Made by a program: the position numbers and the translations under genes. From positions 62,001 through 126,000 of the forward strand of contig NZ_JANFQP010000003.1 of NCBI RefSeq assembly GCF_024436175.1: a stretch of 64,000 bases of DNA, read 5' to 3'. The notes under the pieces are model-generated. The model did not search any database and was not told where the DNA came from. It saw only the letters and a program-made list of their open reading frames with translations. The DNA comes from Kaistella montana. GTDB taxonomy: Bacteria; Bacteroidota; Bacteroidia; Flavobacteriales; Weeksellaceae. Numbering within the stretch: the stretch's first letter is position 1; each line of letters starts with the position of its first letter. Of the stretch, positions 7,762 to 17,719 are shown piece by piece.

Positions 7762-8852
7762 ATATCCGGTTCGGAGGAATTATTTTTGCCTAAATTTTCT
7801 TTAAAATCTTCGATTCTCCAATAGGTTCCGGCATTTCCTTTTTCGATTTTTTCTTTGGAATAAAGACGGAAATCGTTTTCGGTTTTATCTAAAAGATAAT
7901 CATAAGGTCCCACCGAAGAAATGAGTTTCACCAAAACTGGAGAAATCTCCAAACAGATAAAAAGTCCCATGATAAAACTCGCTGCGAGTCCGATAATTGC
8001 GGAGTTTTTTCCTAATTCATCCAATGCCTGAAGTCTGGCCGCAAAACCATTGAATTTATCCTCAAAAGTTTCAGTTTTATTTCTTTCTGTTTCGATGTTG
8101 GTGTAAACTTTAGAAATTTCTTTGTCTAAATATTCGAGTCTTGGCGCGATTTGCTTTTGATAATTTTCCAAATCTTGGCGACGTTGTTCTTTCAATTCAG
8201 ATTTTCTTTTTGCATTCGAACCAAAACCTACTTTCCCACTCGTCAAACCACTTTGTTTCCCCAAAATTTCCTTCTCCAATTCTACTGCCGCAGAATCGTA
8301 TGATTTTTGATAATCCGCAATTTTAGCTGCAATTTGTTTTTTTTCGGTCTCAAATGGGCCAGATTGTTGCAAAATTCTGCCATTCATTTCCGCTTGAAGT
8401 TGGGTTTTATTTCTTTGGATAATGGTATTGAGCTGTTTGTTGACTTCCTTTTCAAAGATTTTCAGTTCTAGAGGTTTCGAAATAATAATTCCTAAAAAGG
8501 TGGCTAAAATCAATCTCGGAATCGCCATTAAAATCTGATTCCACCAAGTTCCTGTTTTCTTGATAGATGAAACGATATACCGGTCGAGATTAAAAATCAT
8601 CAATCCCCAAAGAACTCCAAATCCTGTGGAAACCCAAAGATCATCAAACACCGTAAACATCCCATATCCAGCTGATAAAGTTGCGAAAACAGCCGTAAAC
8701 AAAACGATTCCACCGATTCCTGCAAATTTGTTCCATTCACTCGGAGTTTTCCTCAAAATATGAAGATTTCCGCCGGAACAAACGATCAAAAATTGCTGAA
8801 ACAAATTCATTTTGTGGTTCACCGGATTTATATTTTGTGATTTATTTTTCAT
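7758..8852 (-). CDS. DUF4407 membrane protein
   Basis: A 364-residue inner-membrane protein of the DUF4407 family. N-terminal marks are FLIVCSGGNLHILRKTPSEW, then paired transmembrane helices at about residues 45-65 and 70-90 (GVLWGLMIFNLDRYIVSS), another at about 105-125 (RLILATFLGIIISKPLEL), a long charged coiled coil at about 130-270, and a last helix at about 278-300. Function unknown. Met15 (MNLFQQF) is an alternative start. It is convergent with the preceding lipoprotein gene. Confidence 0.8.
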   Translation of the reverse strand: MKNKSQNINPVNHKMNLFQQFLIVCSGGNLHILRKTPSEWNKFAGIGGIVLFTAVFATLSAGYGMFTVFDDLWVSTGFGVLWGLMIFNLDRYIVSSIKKTGTWWNQILMAIPRLILATFLGIIISKPLELKIFEKEVNKQLNTIIQRNKTQLQAEMNGRILQQSGPFETEKKQIAAKIADYQKSYDSAAVELEKEILGKQSGLTSGKVGFGSNAKRKSELKEQRRQDLENYQKQIAPRLEYLDKEISKVYTNIETERNKTETFEDKFNGFAARLQALDELGKNSAIIGLAASFIMGLFICLEISPVLVKLISSVGPYDYLLDKTENDFRLYSKEKIEKGNAGTYWRIEDFKENLGKNNSSEPDI

Positions 8853-9036
8853 TTTTTACAATTTTAAAGTTCATAAAACTTTTACAATTTGTCCTTAAAA
8901 ACGTCACAATGTTACAGATAGTATTAGGTTTAACCAAGAAGATATCTTGTAGAATTTTTGTAAATAGATTTTACAAATTAACTTTTTAATAATCTGATAG
9001 TTATGGATTTTTTAAATAAATGTTCGAAAATCATTA

Positions 9037-9591
9037 TTATTTAATTCGATCCGGATTTTGCTTCAAAAAACTATCCCATCCGGAATAATTTTTATCTGAA
9101 ACCAAATTTCCGGAGTTGAAATGATGACAAACCGCCACCGCCAAACCATCGGAAGCATCGAGGTATTTGGTGGGAAATTCCTTTAGTTTTAAAAGATTTT
9201 TCAGCATACCAGCGACTTGCTCTTTACTCGCATTTCCGTTTCCGGTGATCGCCATTTTGATTTTTTTCGGAGAATATTCGATAATAGGAATATCCCGATG
9301 AAGCGACGCCGCCATCGCCACTCCTTGCGCGCGACCGAGTTTCAGCATACTTTGCACATTTTTCCCAAAAAAAGGCGCTTCCAAAGCAACTTCATCCGGA
9401 TGATATTCATCTATTAAAGCTAAAGTTTTATCAAAAATGATTTTGAGTTTGGTTTCGTGGTTAGGATATTTCTTTAAAATAAGTTCATGAATGGAAACCA
9501 ATTCGATGAAACTGCCCTTCACCGAGATAATTCCGAAACCCATAATCGTGGTTCCCGGATCGATTCCTAAGATGATTTTTTCTGTTTGCAC
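9037..9591 (-). CDS. ruvC: Holliday junction endonuclease RuvC
   Basis: Resolves Holliday junctions in homologous recombination by symmetric nicking, working with RuvAB. The 184-residue length is normal. The four acidic metal ligands of the RNase H-like fold are visible: Asp11 (GIDPGTT), Glu71 (LEAPFF), and Asp145 and Asp148 (DASDGLAVA). The gene stands alone, with a -7 box immediately before the ATG. RuvA and RuvB are not in this window. Confidence 0.95.
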   Translation of the reverse strand: MQTEKIILGIDPGTTIMGFGIISVKGSFIELVSIHELILKKYPNHETKLKIIFDKTLALIDEYHPDEVALEAPFFGKNVQSMLKLGRAQGVAMAASLHRDIPIIEYSPKKIKMAITGNGNASKEQVAGMLKNLLKLKEFPTKYLDASDGLAVAVCHHFNSGNLVSDKNYSGWDSFLKQNPDRIK

Positions 9592-9595
9592 CTCA

Positions 9596-9603
9596 CAAAA
9601 ATA
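9596..9603 (-). promoter_or_regulatory. -7 box of ruvC
   Basis: On the reverse strand this reads TATTTTTG (consensus TAnnTTTG) and lies only 4 bp upstream of the ATG. Transcription from it would give an almost leaderless mRNA, or the annotated start is slightly early. Confidence 0.45.
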
Positions 9604-9680
9604 GCAGTTTCAAACAAATTTAAAGACTTGAAAGCAATTAATTCATCAAAATAATTCTAAATTTGTTACACATAACTTCA

Positions 9681-9711
9681 ATTCATTGAATATAAACAAC
9701 CTTCATTGAAT
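9681..9711 (+). promoter_or_regulatory. Pair of TTCATTGAA palindromes upstream of the M16 peptidase gene
   Basis: ATTCATTGAAT (9681-9691, a perfect 11-bp palindrome centred on 9686) and CTTCATTGAAT (9701-9711, palindromic over 9 bp, centred on 9706) are exactly 20 bp apart, about two helical turns, on the same DNA face. This is the geometry of a dimeric-repressor operator pair. No regulator is identified. Confidence 0.35.
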
Positions 9712-9769
9712 TTTTTATAAAAATTAATAAAACAAAATAATCCGAATTAATATCAAAATTTAATTAAAC

Positions 9770-12502
9770 ATGAAAAAAATTCTATTAAGCCTAACTCTGA
9801 TTACTGCGCTTTCGGCAGGAAATCTGGTGAATGCTCAAAAAACAGAAGCTCCAAAATTCGTCTCTAATATCGAGGGAACCAAGGAATATTCCCTGAACAA
9901 CGGGATGAAAATCCTGCTTCTACCCGATCCTTCACAAAGCAATATGGTAGTGAACATCATCTATAATGTCGGTTCAAAAGACGAAGGTTACGGCGAAAAA
10001 GGAATGGCTCACTTGCTGGAACATATGCTTTTTAAAAGCACTAAAAATCTCGGAGACATCAAGAAACAACTTTCCGACAAAGGTGGCGCGGCAAACGGAA
10101 CAACCTATTACGACCGAACCAATTACTACGAAATTTTTCCTTCCAATGATGAAAATTTGAAATGGGCATTGATGATGGAAGCCGACAGAATGCTGAATGC
10201 CACGATTTTGCAAAGCGACCTCGATAAAGAATTTTCTGTGGTGAGAAATGAATTCGAAATTGGTGAAAATGACCCGACTGGAGTTCTTATGGAAAAAGTA
10301 TTTTCCACAGCGTATTTGTGGCACAACTACGGGAACAGCACCATCGGAAGTAAAGAAGACATCGAAAGGGTGAAAGCTCCAGTTCTTAGAAAATTTTACG
10401 AAAAATATTACCAACCTGATAACGCAACTTTGGTCATTGCAGGGAAATTCGACGAAGCAAATGCGCTAAAATATGTTTCAGAATATTTCGCTCCGCTTCA
10501 GAAACCTTCGCGAGAACTCGGCGGAACTTACACCGTGGAACCCGCTCAAGATGGGGAAAAATTCGTTGAAGTGAAAAGATCCGGAGACAGCAAAATTGTT
10601 TCGGCAGCTTATCATACCGCGGCTTATGCGGACAAAGATTACGCTGCTTTGGATGCATTAATTGAAGTTTTAACCGCTGATCCATCCGGTTATCTTTATA
10701 AAAACTTGGTCGAAACGCAAAAAGTATCGAGTTTATGGGCGTATTCGCCGACTGTGAGAGATGCGGGATTGGTTTATTTCCATTTTGATGTTCCGAAAGA
10801 TAAAGATTTGGAAGCAACAAAAAATCTGGTAAGAACTGAACTCGATAAAATCGCTACAACCGTTTACACCGAACAAGATTTAGCAAGAGCGAAAGCAAAA
10901 CTTTTAAAACAAATAGAAAACAACAAGAACAACACCATCAACAAAGCCATTGGATTAACTGAAATTGTAGGAGCCGGTGGTTATAAATTGGCATTTCTTT
11001 ATCGCGATAATGTTGAAAAATTAAGTCTTGCAGATCTTAACAGAGTTGCACAGAAATATTTTAAAAGCAACAACAGAACCGTTGGTATGTTTATCCCTTC
11101 CAAAGAGGAACAACGCGTAAAACCTACCGAATTTAGCAATGACCAAATTGCCGCATTAACTAAAGATTACAAAGGAAAAGCGCTAGAAAAAGAAGCCGCA
11201 CCTTTCGAAGCGAGCATTGCCAACTTGAAGAAAAATTTGAATGAAGGCGTACTTTCCAACGGAATGAAATACGGTTTGGTCAACAAAGAATTGAAAGGTG
11301 ACAAAATAATCGCCAACTTCAGATTCCTCATCGGAAACGAGAAAGAATTAGCCGGAAAATCGTCTGTAGGAGCTTTAACCGCTGCTTTGCTCAACGCCGG
11401 AACCAAAACAAAAACCAAAGAACAAATTCAGGATCGATTGGATCAGCTGAATTCTTCATTAGGTTTCCGAACTTCTGGTCAAAATTTCTTGGTGAATGTT
11501 ACTACTTATAAAAACAATTTCGCCGAAGTGATGGATATTTTGCAGGATATTTTAGCCAATGCAACTTTCCCGCAAAACGAAATCACCAAGATGATTGCAG
11601 AAAATAACACCTATTTGGAATCCCAACAAAAAGATCCGCAAGCGATTGCGAGCAACGAACTTCAGCGTTTGGCAAATCCTTACCCGAAAGAAAGTATTTT
11701 CTACACCCCAACATTACAAGAAGAAATCGACAATAACAAAAAAGTTACCCGCGACCAAATCACTGCTTTCTACCAAAATTTAATGGGCGCAAGCAATGGT
11801 TTCGGTACCATTTTAGGAAGTATCGATGCGAAAACTGCCACAAATTCATTAGAAAAAACCTTCGGAAAATTCACTGCAAAAACCAAATATTCCGAAGTGA
11901 AACCTACTTATTTTGAAACCCAAAAAGCAGACAAAAACTTCATCACTCCTGATAAAGAAAACGCAGTCGCTCTCGGAACTCAAAAATTCAAAATGGATCA
12001 AAAACATCCTGATTATGCAGCTTTGGTGATGGCCAATGAAATCCTCGGAAGCGGTGGTTTCCTTTCGGCAAGACTTCCGATGAGATTGCGCGAAAAAGAA
12101 GGAATCAGCTACGGTGTGGGTTCTTACCTCAACGTTCCGGTGACCAATGATGTTGCTTCTTGGAATTATTATGCGTTCCTAAATCCAACCAAAAGAGACG
12201 CTGTAGAAGTCGCTTGGAAAGAAGAAGTTGCCAAAGCTTTGAAAGACGGTTTTACCGCTCAGGAATTAACTGACAACAAGAAAAGTTACGCTAACATTCA
12301 GCAAACTAATCTTGGAATGGATAATACTTTGATCAATTTGGTCAACAAAAAACTTCAGTACGGCGTTGCGCTTGAGGATTATGACGCTTTGAACACGAAA
12401 ATTCAAGCACTAAAATTAGAAGAAGTGAACGCTGCACTAAAGAAATATTTAAGTTTAGACAAAATTGTTTCGGTGTACGCGGGAGATTTCAACAAGAAAT
12501 AA
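9770..12502 (+). CDS. Exported M16-family zinc metallopeptidase
   Basis: A 910-residue pitrilysin/insulinase-family peptidase with a signal peptide (residues 1-22, ending VNAQ), so probably periplasmic. It has two tandem M16 halves. The N-terminal half is active: His81, Glu84 and His85 form the inverted zinc motif HxxEH (HLLEH), with the third ligand region about 75 residues further on (VVRNEFEIGEND). The C-terminal half, starting about residue 490 (NGMKYGLVNKEL), lacks HxxEH and should only close the cavity, as in other M16 proteins. The gene stands alone, with a possible operator upstream and a terminator behind. Confidence 0.92.
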   Translation: MKKILLSLTLITALSAGNLVNAQKTEAPKFVSNIEGTKEYSLNNGMKILLLPDPSQSNMVVNIIYNVGSKDEGYGEKGMAHLLEHMLFKSTKNLGDIKKQLSDKGGAANGTTYYDRTNYYEIFPSNDENLKWALMMEADRMLNATILQSDLDKEFSVVRNEFEIGENDPTGVLMEKVFSTAYLWHNYGNSTIGSKEDIERVKAPVLRKFYEKYYQPDNATLVIAGKFDEANALKYVSEYFAPLQKPSRELGGTYTVEPAQDGEKFVEVKRSGDSKIVSAAYHTAAYADKDYAALDALIEVLTADPSGYLYKNLVETQKVSSLWAYSPTVRDAGLVYFHFDVPKDKDLEATKNLVRTELDKIATTVYTEQDLARAKAKLLKQIENNKNNTINKAIGLTEIVGAGGYKLAFLYRDNVEKLSLADLNRVAQKYFKSNNRTVGMFIPSKEEQRVKPTEFSNDQIAALTKDYKGKALEKEAAPFEASIANLKKNLNEGVLSNGMKYGLVNKELKGDKIIANFRFLIGNEKELAGKSSVGALTAALLNAGTKTKTKEQIQDRLDQLNSSLGFRTSGQNFLVNVTTYKNNFAEVMDILQDILANATFPQNEITKMIAENNTYLESQQKDPQAIASNELQRLANPYPKESIFYTPTLQEEIDNNKKVTRDQITAFYQNLMGASNGFGTILGSIDAKTATNSLEKTFGKFTAKTKYSEVKPTYFETQKADKNFITPDKENAVALGTQKFKMDQKHPDYAALVMANEILGSGGFLSARLPMRLREKEGISYGVGSYLNVPVTNDVASWNYYAFLNPTKRDAVEVAWKEEVAKALKDGFTAQELTDNKKSYANIQQTNLGMDNTLINLVNKKLQYGVALEDYDALNTKIQALKLEEVNAALKKYLSLDKIVSVYAGDFNKK

Positions 12503-12521
12503 ATTGTGTTTTTTCAAAATT

Positions 12522-12556
12522 AAATCCGGGACTTTCGTTCCGGATTTTTTGTTTTT
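12522..12556 (+). terminator. Terminator after the M16 peptidase gene
   Basis: An 8-bp stem (12522-12529 with 12540-12547) is followed by a T-rich tail that runs up to the stop codon of the convergent serine-hydrolase gene. Confidence 0.85.
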
Positions 12557-13682
12557 ACTCCAAGCCTTTTTGCGTTTCGATCAATGCATTTTCAGCAACT
12601 TCGGTTATTTTTTTTACTTCTTTATGAGGATTAAAAAATCCATTTTTCCCTTTCGCTTCATCGGCGATATTCGAGAGAATGACCACCGAAGTTTTCGTCT
12701 CAGGATAGTAAATATTCAATGATGTTGAGCCTTTCACGTAACCGGTATGAAAATAAGATTCAGGTTTTCCTTCGTTCATCATAATGCCAAAACCGTAACC
12801 CACTTTGCCCAAAATCGGGTGGTTATTATCCGAAGAATGGGTCATAAATTTCTTTAAAGATTCCGGTTTCAGGATTTTCCCGTTGTATAAAGCAAAATTC
12901 CATTGATGCAAATCTGAAATCGTCGAGAGAACGCCACCTGCACCTACCGAAATCTCATTATTGGTAAGTCGTTTCGGCATATTGTCAACCTCTTGAAAGT
13001 TCGAAGAATTCCCCAAGAAAGCACTTGCAAAATGCTCATCCACAAACAAATCTGCGGTGGAAGAATGTTTCATTCCTGCTTTAACAAAGAGTTCTTTCGC
13101 ATTTTCGCCGTAAGATTTCCCCGAAACTTTCTCAATTAATTGGCCTAAATATCGATACCCTTTATTGGAATAATGAAACTGCGTTCCGGGTTTTGAAAGC
13201 AAACCGCTTCCGGAATCATTCAGCCCTGAAGTGTGATTCAGCAATTGCGCAATGGTGATATTTTCGAAAGTTTTGGGCTGAAATTCCTTTAAATATTTCG
13301 AAACTCGATCTTCCGTTTTCAGTTTTCCTTGGTCTTCCAAAAGCAAAACCATCACCGCGGTAAACTGCTTGCTCACCGAACCAATGGCAAAAACCGAATT
13401 ACTATCGAGTGCTTTTTTGGTTTTAAAATTTTCAAAACCATTCTGTTTTTCATAAAGAATTTTGCCATCTCGCATCACCGAAATACTTCCATTGAATTTC
13501 GATTTTGAAAATACCGAATCGATCTGCTGCGTCAGTAAATTCCGCTGAAACTGAGTAATCACACTATCAATCAAAGCATTTCGCGCCGCAGTTTCTTCTG
13601 CTAATTTTTCCGATTCGGATTTGCAGGAAGAAAAAATGATCAACAAAAAAGTCGAGTAAAAAATTAGTTTTAAAGGATTCAC
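12555..13682 (-). CDS. Beta-lactamase-family serine hydrolase (S12), lipoprotein
   Basis: A 375-residue lipoprotein of the class C beta-lactamase / DD-peptidase superfamily. A signal peptide with lipobox (IIFSSC, Cys at about residue 20) is followed by the catalytic triad of motifs: SVSK with the nucleophile Ser and general-base Lys, YSN (YSNKGYRYLG) and HTG (FHTGYVKG) in place of KTG. HTG is usual for esterase or peptidase members, so resistance to beta-lactams is not implied. The start codon is GTG; no ATG fits before the signal peptide. A D-amino-acid peptidase or esterase role is equally possible. Confidence 0.85.
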   Translation of the reverse strand: MNPLKLIFYSTFLLIIFSSCKSESEKLAEETAARNALIDSVITQFQRNLLTQQIDSVFSKSKFNGSISVMRDGKILYEKQNGFENFKTKKALDSNSVFAIGSVSKQFTAVMVLLLEDQGKLKTEDRVSKYLKEFQPKTFENITIAQLLNHTSGLNDSGSGLLSKPGTQFHYSNKGYRYLGQLIEKVSGKSYGENAKELFVKAGMKHSSTADLFVDEHFASAFLGNSSNFQEVDNMPKRLTNNEISVGAGGVLSTISDLHQWNFALYNGKILKPESLKKFMTHSSDNNHPILGKVGYGFGIMMNEGKPESYFHTGYVKGSTSLNIYYPETKTSVVILSNIADEAKGKNGFFNPHKEVKKITEVAENALIETQKGLE

Positions 13683-13720
13683 ATTTGTAATTTTAGTAAA
13701 AATATAAATTTAATTTTAAT

Positions 13721-13760
13721 AAAAAAACCGTGTCAAGAACTTGTCTTCACACGGTTTTTA
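13721..13760 (-). terminator. Terminator after icmF
   Basis: An 11-bp stem (13723-13733 with 13749-13759). Read on the reverse strand it ends in a T-run, 18 bp after the icmF stop. Confidence 0.85.
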
Positions 13761-13777
13761 TTTTTAGTTGATAAAAA

Positions 13778-16700
13778 CTACATATTTCTTCTATACTTCC
13801 CTCCAACCTCAAAAAGCGCGTTGGTAATTTGCCCAAGTGAACAGAATTTCACGGCTTCCATCATCACTTCAAAAAGGTTTTTCTGGTTGATCGCTGCATG
13901 TTGCAACTCTTCCAAAACTTTCTGTGTCGCCGATGAATTGGCAGTTTGGTAAGTTTCCAGATTCTTAATTTGCTGTTGCTTTTCTTCCTCGGTCGAACGG
14001 ATCACTTCACCCGGTAAAACGGTTGGCGAACCGTCTTTTCCAAGGAAAGTATTTACCCCGATAATTGGGTATTCGCCGGTATGTTTCAGCCATTCGTAAT
14101 GCATCGATTCTTCTTGAATTTTCGAACGTTGATACATGGTTTCCATCGCGCCAAGAACGCCGCCACGCTCGGTGATTCGGTCGAATTCCGCATAAACAGC
14201 TTCTTCCACCAAATCGGTCAACTCTTCAATAATGAAAGAACCTTGCAACGGATTTTCGTTTTTCGCCAAACCGAGTTCTTTGTTGATGATTAGCTGAATC
14301 GCCATCGCTCTTCTCACCGATTCTTCGGTTGGTGTGGTGATCGCTTCATCATAAGCATTGGTGTGCAGCGAGTTGCAGTTGTCGTAGATCGCATACAATG
14401 CCTGCAAAGTGGTTCTGATGTCATTAAAATCGATTTCCTGCGCGTGAAGCGAACGCCCGGAAGTTTGAATATGGTATTTCAACATCTGGCTTCTTTCGTT
14501 GGCGTTGTATTTTTCGCGCATTGCTTTGGCCCAAATTCTCCTCGCTACACGGCCGATTACCGCATATTCCGGATCGATTCCGTTCGAGAAAAAGAAGGAT
14601 AAATTCGGTGCAAAATCATTGATATCCATTCCTCGTGAAAGATAATATTCCACGTAAGTAAAGCCATTTGCCAAGGTAAATGCCAATTGAGAAATCGGAT
14701 TCGCGCCCGCTTCCGCGATGTGATAACCGGAAATCGAAACCGAATAAAAATTTCTCACTTTTTCTTTAATGAAATATTCCTGAACGTCGCCCATCAATCT
14801 TAAGGCAAATTCGGTAGAGAAAATACAAGTATTTTGCGCCTGATCTTCCTTCAAAATATCTGCCTGAACCGTTCCACGAACTGTTGCGATAGTTTCTGCT
14901 TTAATTTTAGCATAGGTTTCCGCATCTAAAATCTCGTCGCCGGTAAGTCCTAATAATTTCAACCCTAAACCGTTATTAGAAGGCGGAAGTTCGCCGCTGT
15001 AAACGGGTCTTTTCAGACCTTTATCATCAAATTTTTCTTTTAATCTCGCTTCAACTTTGTCCCAAAGATTATTTTCGTTAATGTATTTTTCGCAATTCTG
15101 ATCGATGGCTGCATTCATGAAAAACGCGAGCAGCATTGGCGCGGGACCATTAATCGTCATCGAAACAGAAGTCATGGCATTCACCAAATCGAAACCTGAA
15201 TAGAGTTTTTTCGCATCATCCAAAGTAGCGATCGAAACTCCGGCATTCCCGATTTTTCCATAAATATCTGGCGGAAACGCAGGATCCTGACCGTAAAGTG
15301 TCACCGAATCGAACGCGGTAGAAAGTCTTTTGGCATCCATTTCCGCGGAAACATAATGAAATCTTCGGTTGGTTCTTTCGGGACCGCCTTCTCCGGCAAA
15401 CATTCGAGTCGGATCTTCGCCAGTTCTTTTGAACGGATAAATTCCGGCGGTGAAAGGAAATGCTCCGGGAACATTTTCCTGACCTTTCCAACGAATCAAA
15501 TCGCCCCAATCTTGGAATTTCGGTAAAGCTATTTTCGGAATTTTCAGGTGAGAAAGAGTTTCAGATTTGGTTTGAACCTTAATTTCTTTTCCGCGAACGA
15601 GATAAATGTATTCATCAGCGTCGTGTTTCAGTTTGAAATCGTGCCAACCGTTGAGGAAATAAATATTTTCCTGATGAAGATCTTTTTTGATTTTCTGATA
15701 TCTTTTTTCGATGATTTCTTGTGAATTTACATCGTCTTCGAGAATATTTTTTGCACCTTGAAGTTGGTAAAGTTTTCTTGCAATCAATGCTTGATCAACT
15801 ACATCTTTGTCGTAAGCACGGTTGTTTTCAACGATTTCAGAAAGATAGCGAACTCTTTTCGGAGGAATAATTGTGGTTTCTTCTGAAACGTTTTGTTCCA
15901 CATATTCGCTTAAATTCAGACCCGAAAATTTGTCATTAACTTTTTTAATTAATTCATTGAAAAGCTCGGTTGTTCCCCAATCGTTGAATTGGCTGGCTTT
16001 GGTAGAATACACCGGCATTTCGTCCAAAGTTTTATCAAAAAGTAGATGGTTTCGCTGAAATTGTTTTTTTACCGCTTGAAGTGCATCCAAAGCACCGCGT
16101 TTGTCAGATTTATTTAAAGCTACCAAATCAGCATAATCGAGCATGTCGATTTTTTCTAATTGGGTTGAAGCACCGTATTCTGGCGTCATCACATACATAG
16201 AAACATCGGCTATATCGGTAATTTCCGAACCTGATTGTCCAATTCCGGAAGTTTCAAGAACGATGACATCCGGTTTTGCGATTTTTAAAATATTTAAAGC
16301 CGAATGAATGTGTGGCGAAACCGAAACATTATTCTCACGCGTCGCCATGGAACGCATATAAACGCGCGAATCATTGATAGAATTCATGCGGATTCTGTCG
16401 CCCAAAAGCGCACCACCGGTTTTCTTTTTGGAAGGATCGATGGAAATGATAGCGATTTTTTTCTCCGGATTGGAACGTAAAAATCTTCTCACCAATTCGT
16501 CGGTTAAGGAAGATTTTCCCGCGCCGCCGGTTCCGGTAATTCCGATGATTGGGATTTGGGAATCTTTCGCTCTTTCATCAATTTCTTTCACCAAATCGGT
16601 TTTCGTTTCGGAGAAATTTTCTACAGCTGAAATAACTTCTGCAATAGCTTTTGAATTTTCGAAATTGATTTTATCTAAATCTTGAAGCGTAATATTTTCA

Positions 16701-17140
16701 CCGGTTGGGAAATCGGATTTCTGTACCAAATCATCGATCATTCCTTGCAAACCGAGTTCGCGACCATCATCTGGAGAATAAATTCTGGTTACGCCATAAT
16801 CCATCAAATCTTTGATTTCTTCGGGCAAAATAACGCCGCCTCCGCCACCAAAAATCTTGATGTGTGAAGCGTCTTTCTCTTTTAAAAGATCATAAATATA
16901 TTTAAAATACTCGTTGTGACCGCCTTGATAAGAAGTTAAAGCAATCGCATTTGCGTCTTCCTGTACCGCACAATTCACCACTTCTTCGGCAGATTTGTCG
17001 TGACCGAGGTGAATCACTTCCACGCCGGTTCCCTGAATAACGCGACGCATAATATTGATGGCAGCATCGTGTCCATCGAATAAAGCAGCGGCGGTAACGA
17101 TACGGATTTTGTTTTTTGGAGAATATTTTTGGGTTTCCAT
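13778..17140 (-). CDS. icmF: Fused isobutyryl-CoA mutase IcmF
   Basis: Adenosylcobalamin-dependent acyl-CoA mutase with its own G-protein chaperone in one 1120-residue chain. Order: B12-binding domain at about residues 10-145 (DGHD at 22-25, with His24 the likely cobalt ligand, and a glycine run at 98-102), MeaB-like GTPase domain with P-loop GTGGAGKS at 203-210 and [12 protein letters not shown], then the substrate-binding TIM barrel from about residue 540. YPFKR and [11 protein letters not shown] carry the Phe and Gln that mark isobutyryl-CoA mutases; methylmalonyl-CoA mutases have Tyr and Arg. I start at the ATG at 17140; the in-frame TTG at 17164 falls in the -7 box. Pivalyl-CoA or isovaleryl-CoA activity is possible in this family. 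Confidence 0.9.
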   Translation of the reverse strand: METQKYSPKNKIRIVTAAALFDGHDAAINIMRRVIQGTGVEVIHLGHDKSAEEVVNCAVQEDANAIALTSYQGGHNEYFKYIYDLLKEKDASHIKIFGGGGGVILPEEIKDLMDYGVTRIYSPDDGRELGLQGMIDDLVQKSDFPTGENITLQDLDKINFENSKAIAEVISAVENFSETKTDLVKEIDERAKDSQIPIIGITGTGGAGKSSLTDELVRRFLRSNPEKKIAIISIDPSKKKTGGALLGDRIRMNSINDSRVYMRSMATRENNVSVSPHIHSALNILKIAKPDVIVLETSGIGQSGSEITDIADVSMYVMTPEYGASTQLEKIDMLDYADLVALNKSDKRGALDALQAVKKQFQRNHLLFDKTLDEMPVYSTKASQFNDWGTTELFNELIKKVNDKFSGLNLSEYVEQNVSEETTIIPPKRVRYLSEIVENNRAYDKDVVDQALIARKLYQLQGAKNILEDDVNSQEIIEKRYQKIKKDLHQENIYFLNGWHDFKLKHDADEYIYLVRGKEIKVQTKSETLSHLKIPKIALPKFQDWGDLIRWKGQENVPGAFPFTAGIYPFKRTGEDPTRMFAGEGGPERTNRRFHYVSAEMDAKRLSTAFDSVTLYGQDPAFPPDIYGKIGNAGVSIATLDDAKKLYSGFDLVNAMTSVSMTINGPAPMLLAFFMNAAIDQNCEKYINENNLWDKVEARLKEKFDDKGLKRPVYSGELPPSNNGLGLKLLGLTGDEILDAETYAKIKAETIATVRGTVQADILKEDQAQNTCIFSTEFALRLMGDVQEYFIKEKVRNFYSVSISGYHIAEAGANPISQLAFTLANGFTYVEYYLSRGMDINDFAPNLSFFFSNGIDPEYAVIGRVARRIWAKAMREKYNANERSQMLKYHIQTSGRSLHAQEIDFNDIRTTLQALYAIYDNCNSLHTNAYDEAITTPTEESVRRAMAIQLIINKELGLAKNENPLQGSFIIEELTDLVEEAVYAEFDRITERGGVLGAMETMYQRSKIQEESMHYEWLKHTGEYPIIGVNTFLGKDGSPTVLPGEVIRSTEEEKQQQIKNLETYQTANSSATQKVLEELQHAAINQKNLFEVMMEAVKFCSLGQITNALFEVGGKYRRNM

Positions 17141-17161
17141 AATTGAATGTTCGTAAGTTTC

Positions 17162-17169
17162 CAAATATA
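17162..17169 (-). promoter_or_regulatory. -7 box of icmF
   Basis: Reverse strand reads TATATTTG (TAnnTTTG), 21 bp before the ATG at 17140. It covers the alternative TTG codon at 17162-17164, which decides against that start. Confidence 0.55.
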
Positions 17170-17183
17170 AGATTTTTTGTAAT

Positions 17184-17222
17184 TTAAAAAAAAGAAACCC
17201 TTTCTGTTGATTGAAAGGGTTT
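17184..17222 (-). terminator. Terminator after the 17263-17640 lipoprotein gene
   Basis: A perfect 10-bp stem (17195-17204 with 17213-17222) with an 8-nt loop; on the reverse strand it runs into a T-tract at 17184-17193. It sits between this gene and the icmF promoter, so icmF is transcribed separately. Confidence 0.85.
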
Positions 17223-17262
17223 TACATACGTTGATGATAATAATTTTTGTACTATAATATAG

Positions 17263-17640
17263 TTATTGTTTTGTAACCGACCAGTTTCCGACCCAATCAC
17301 CTATTTTCCAGGTCCCGGATTTTGTTTTCAGGTTTCCTTGCAAAGTAAAACCTGATTGTAAAGTAACGGATTGCAGCGCGCCATCATCACACACCATTCC
17401 TGAAACAAAAGAATTTTCAGTATTAAATTGCGAAACTTTTGTAACCGAAATATAACCGTTTTGAGCAACTTCAATGGTTAGAGTACCTACTTCGTCGCCG
17501 GAATAATTTCCTTTGTAAACGCCCTTATAAGGAGATACGTAATTTTCATTAGCTTCTTCTTCCCTGTTATTATCAATAATTCTTTGGCAAGAAACTAGGG
17601 ATAAAATACTCAAAATGATCAATGTAAATCTAATTTTCAC
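17263..17640 (-). CDS. Small hypothetical lipoprotein
   Basis: A 125-residue lipoprotein: signal peptide with lipobox LSLVSC (Cys at residue 18), acidic linker (residues 22-35), then a beta-rich domain built of short strands (GVYKGNYSGDEVGTLTIEV and GTWKIGDWVGNWSV) of the kind seen in small Bacteroidota periplasmic beta-barrels. I do not recognise the family. It has its own -7 box and terminator, and is divergent from the membrane protein gene at 17720. Confidence 0.65.
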   Translation of the reverse strand: MKIRFTLIILSILSLVSCQRIIDNNREEEANENYVSPYKGVYKGNYSGDEVGTLTIEVAQNGYISVTKVSQFNTENSFVSGMVCDDGALQSVTLQSGFTLQGNLKTKSGTWKIGDWVGNWSVTKQ

Positions 17641-17657
17641 GACTGGTATATTTTTCT

Positions 17658-17665
17658 CAAATATA
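17658..17665 (-). promoter_or_regulatory. -7 box of the 17263-17640 lipoprotein gene
   Basis: Reverse strand reads TATATTTG, 17 bp upstream of the ATG. Confidence 0.5.
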
Positions 17666-17695
17666 AAAAAAATACCAAATTGTTTATTAAATCTT

Positions 17696-17703
17696 TATTT
17701 TTG
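17696..17703 (+). promoter_or_regulatory. -7 box of the 17720 membrane protein gene
   Basis: TATTTTTG, 16 bp before the ATG at 17720. It supports that start over an in-frame one at 17615, which would lie upstream of the promoter. Confidence 0.5.
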
Positions 17704-17719
17704 CGGAAACATTATTGAT

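Noticed and set aside
12555..13682. Beta-lactam resistance gene
   Set aside because: HTG in place of KTG, and the lipoprotein form, point to a peptidase or esterase; resistance cannot be claimed.
17141..17164. TTG start giving icmF eight more residues
   Set aside because: The TTG is inside the -7 box of the gene, so it would not be transcribed.
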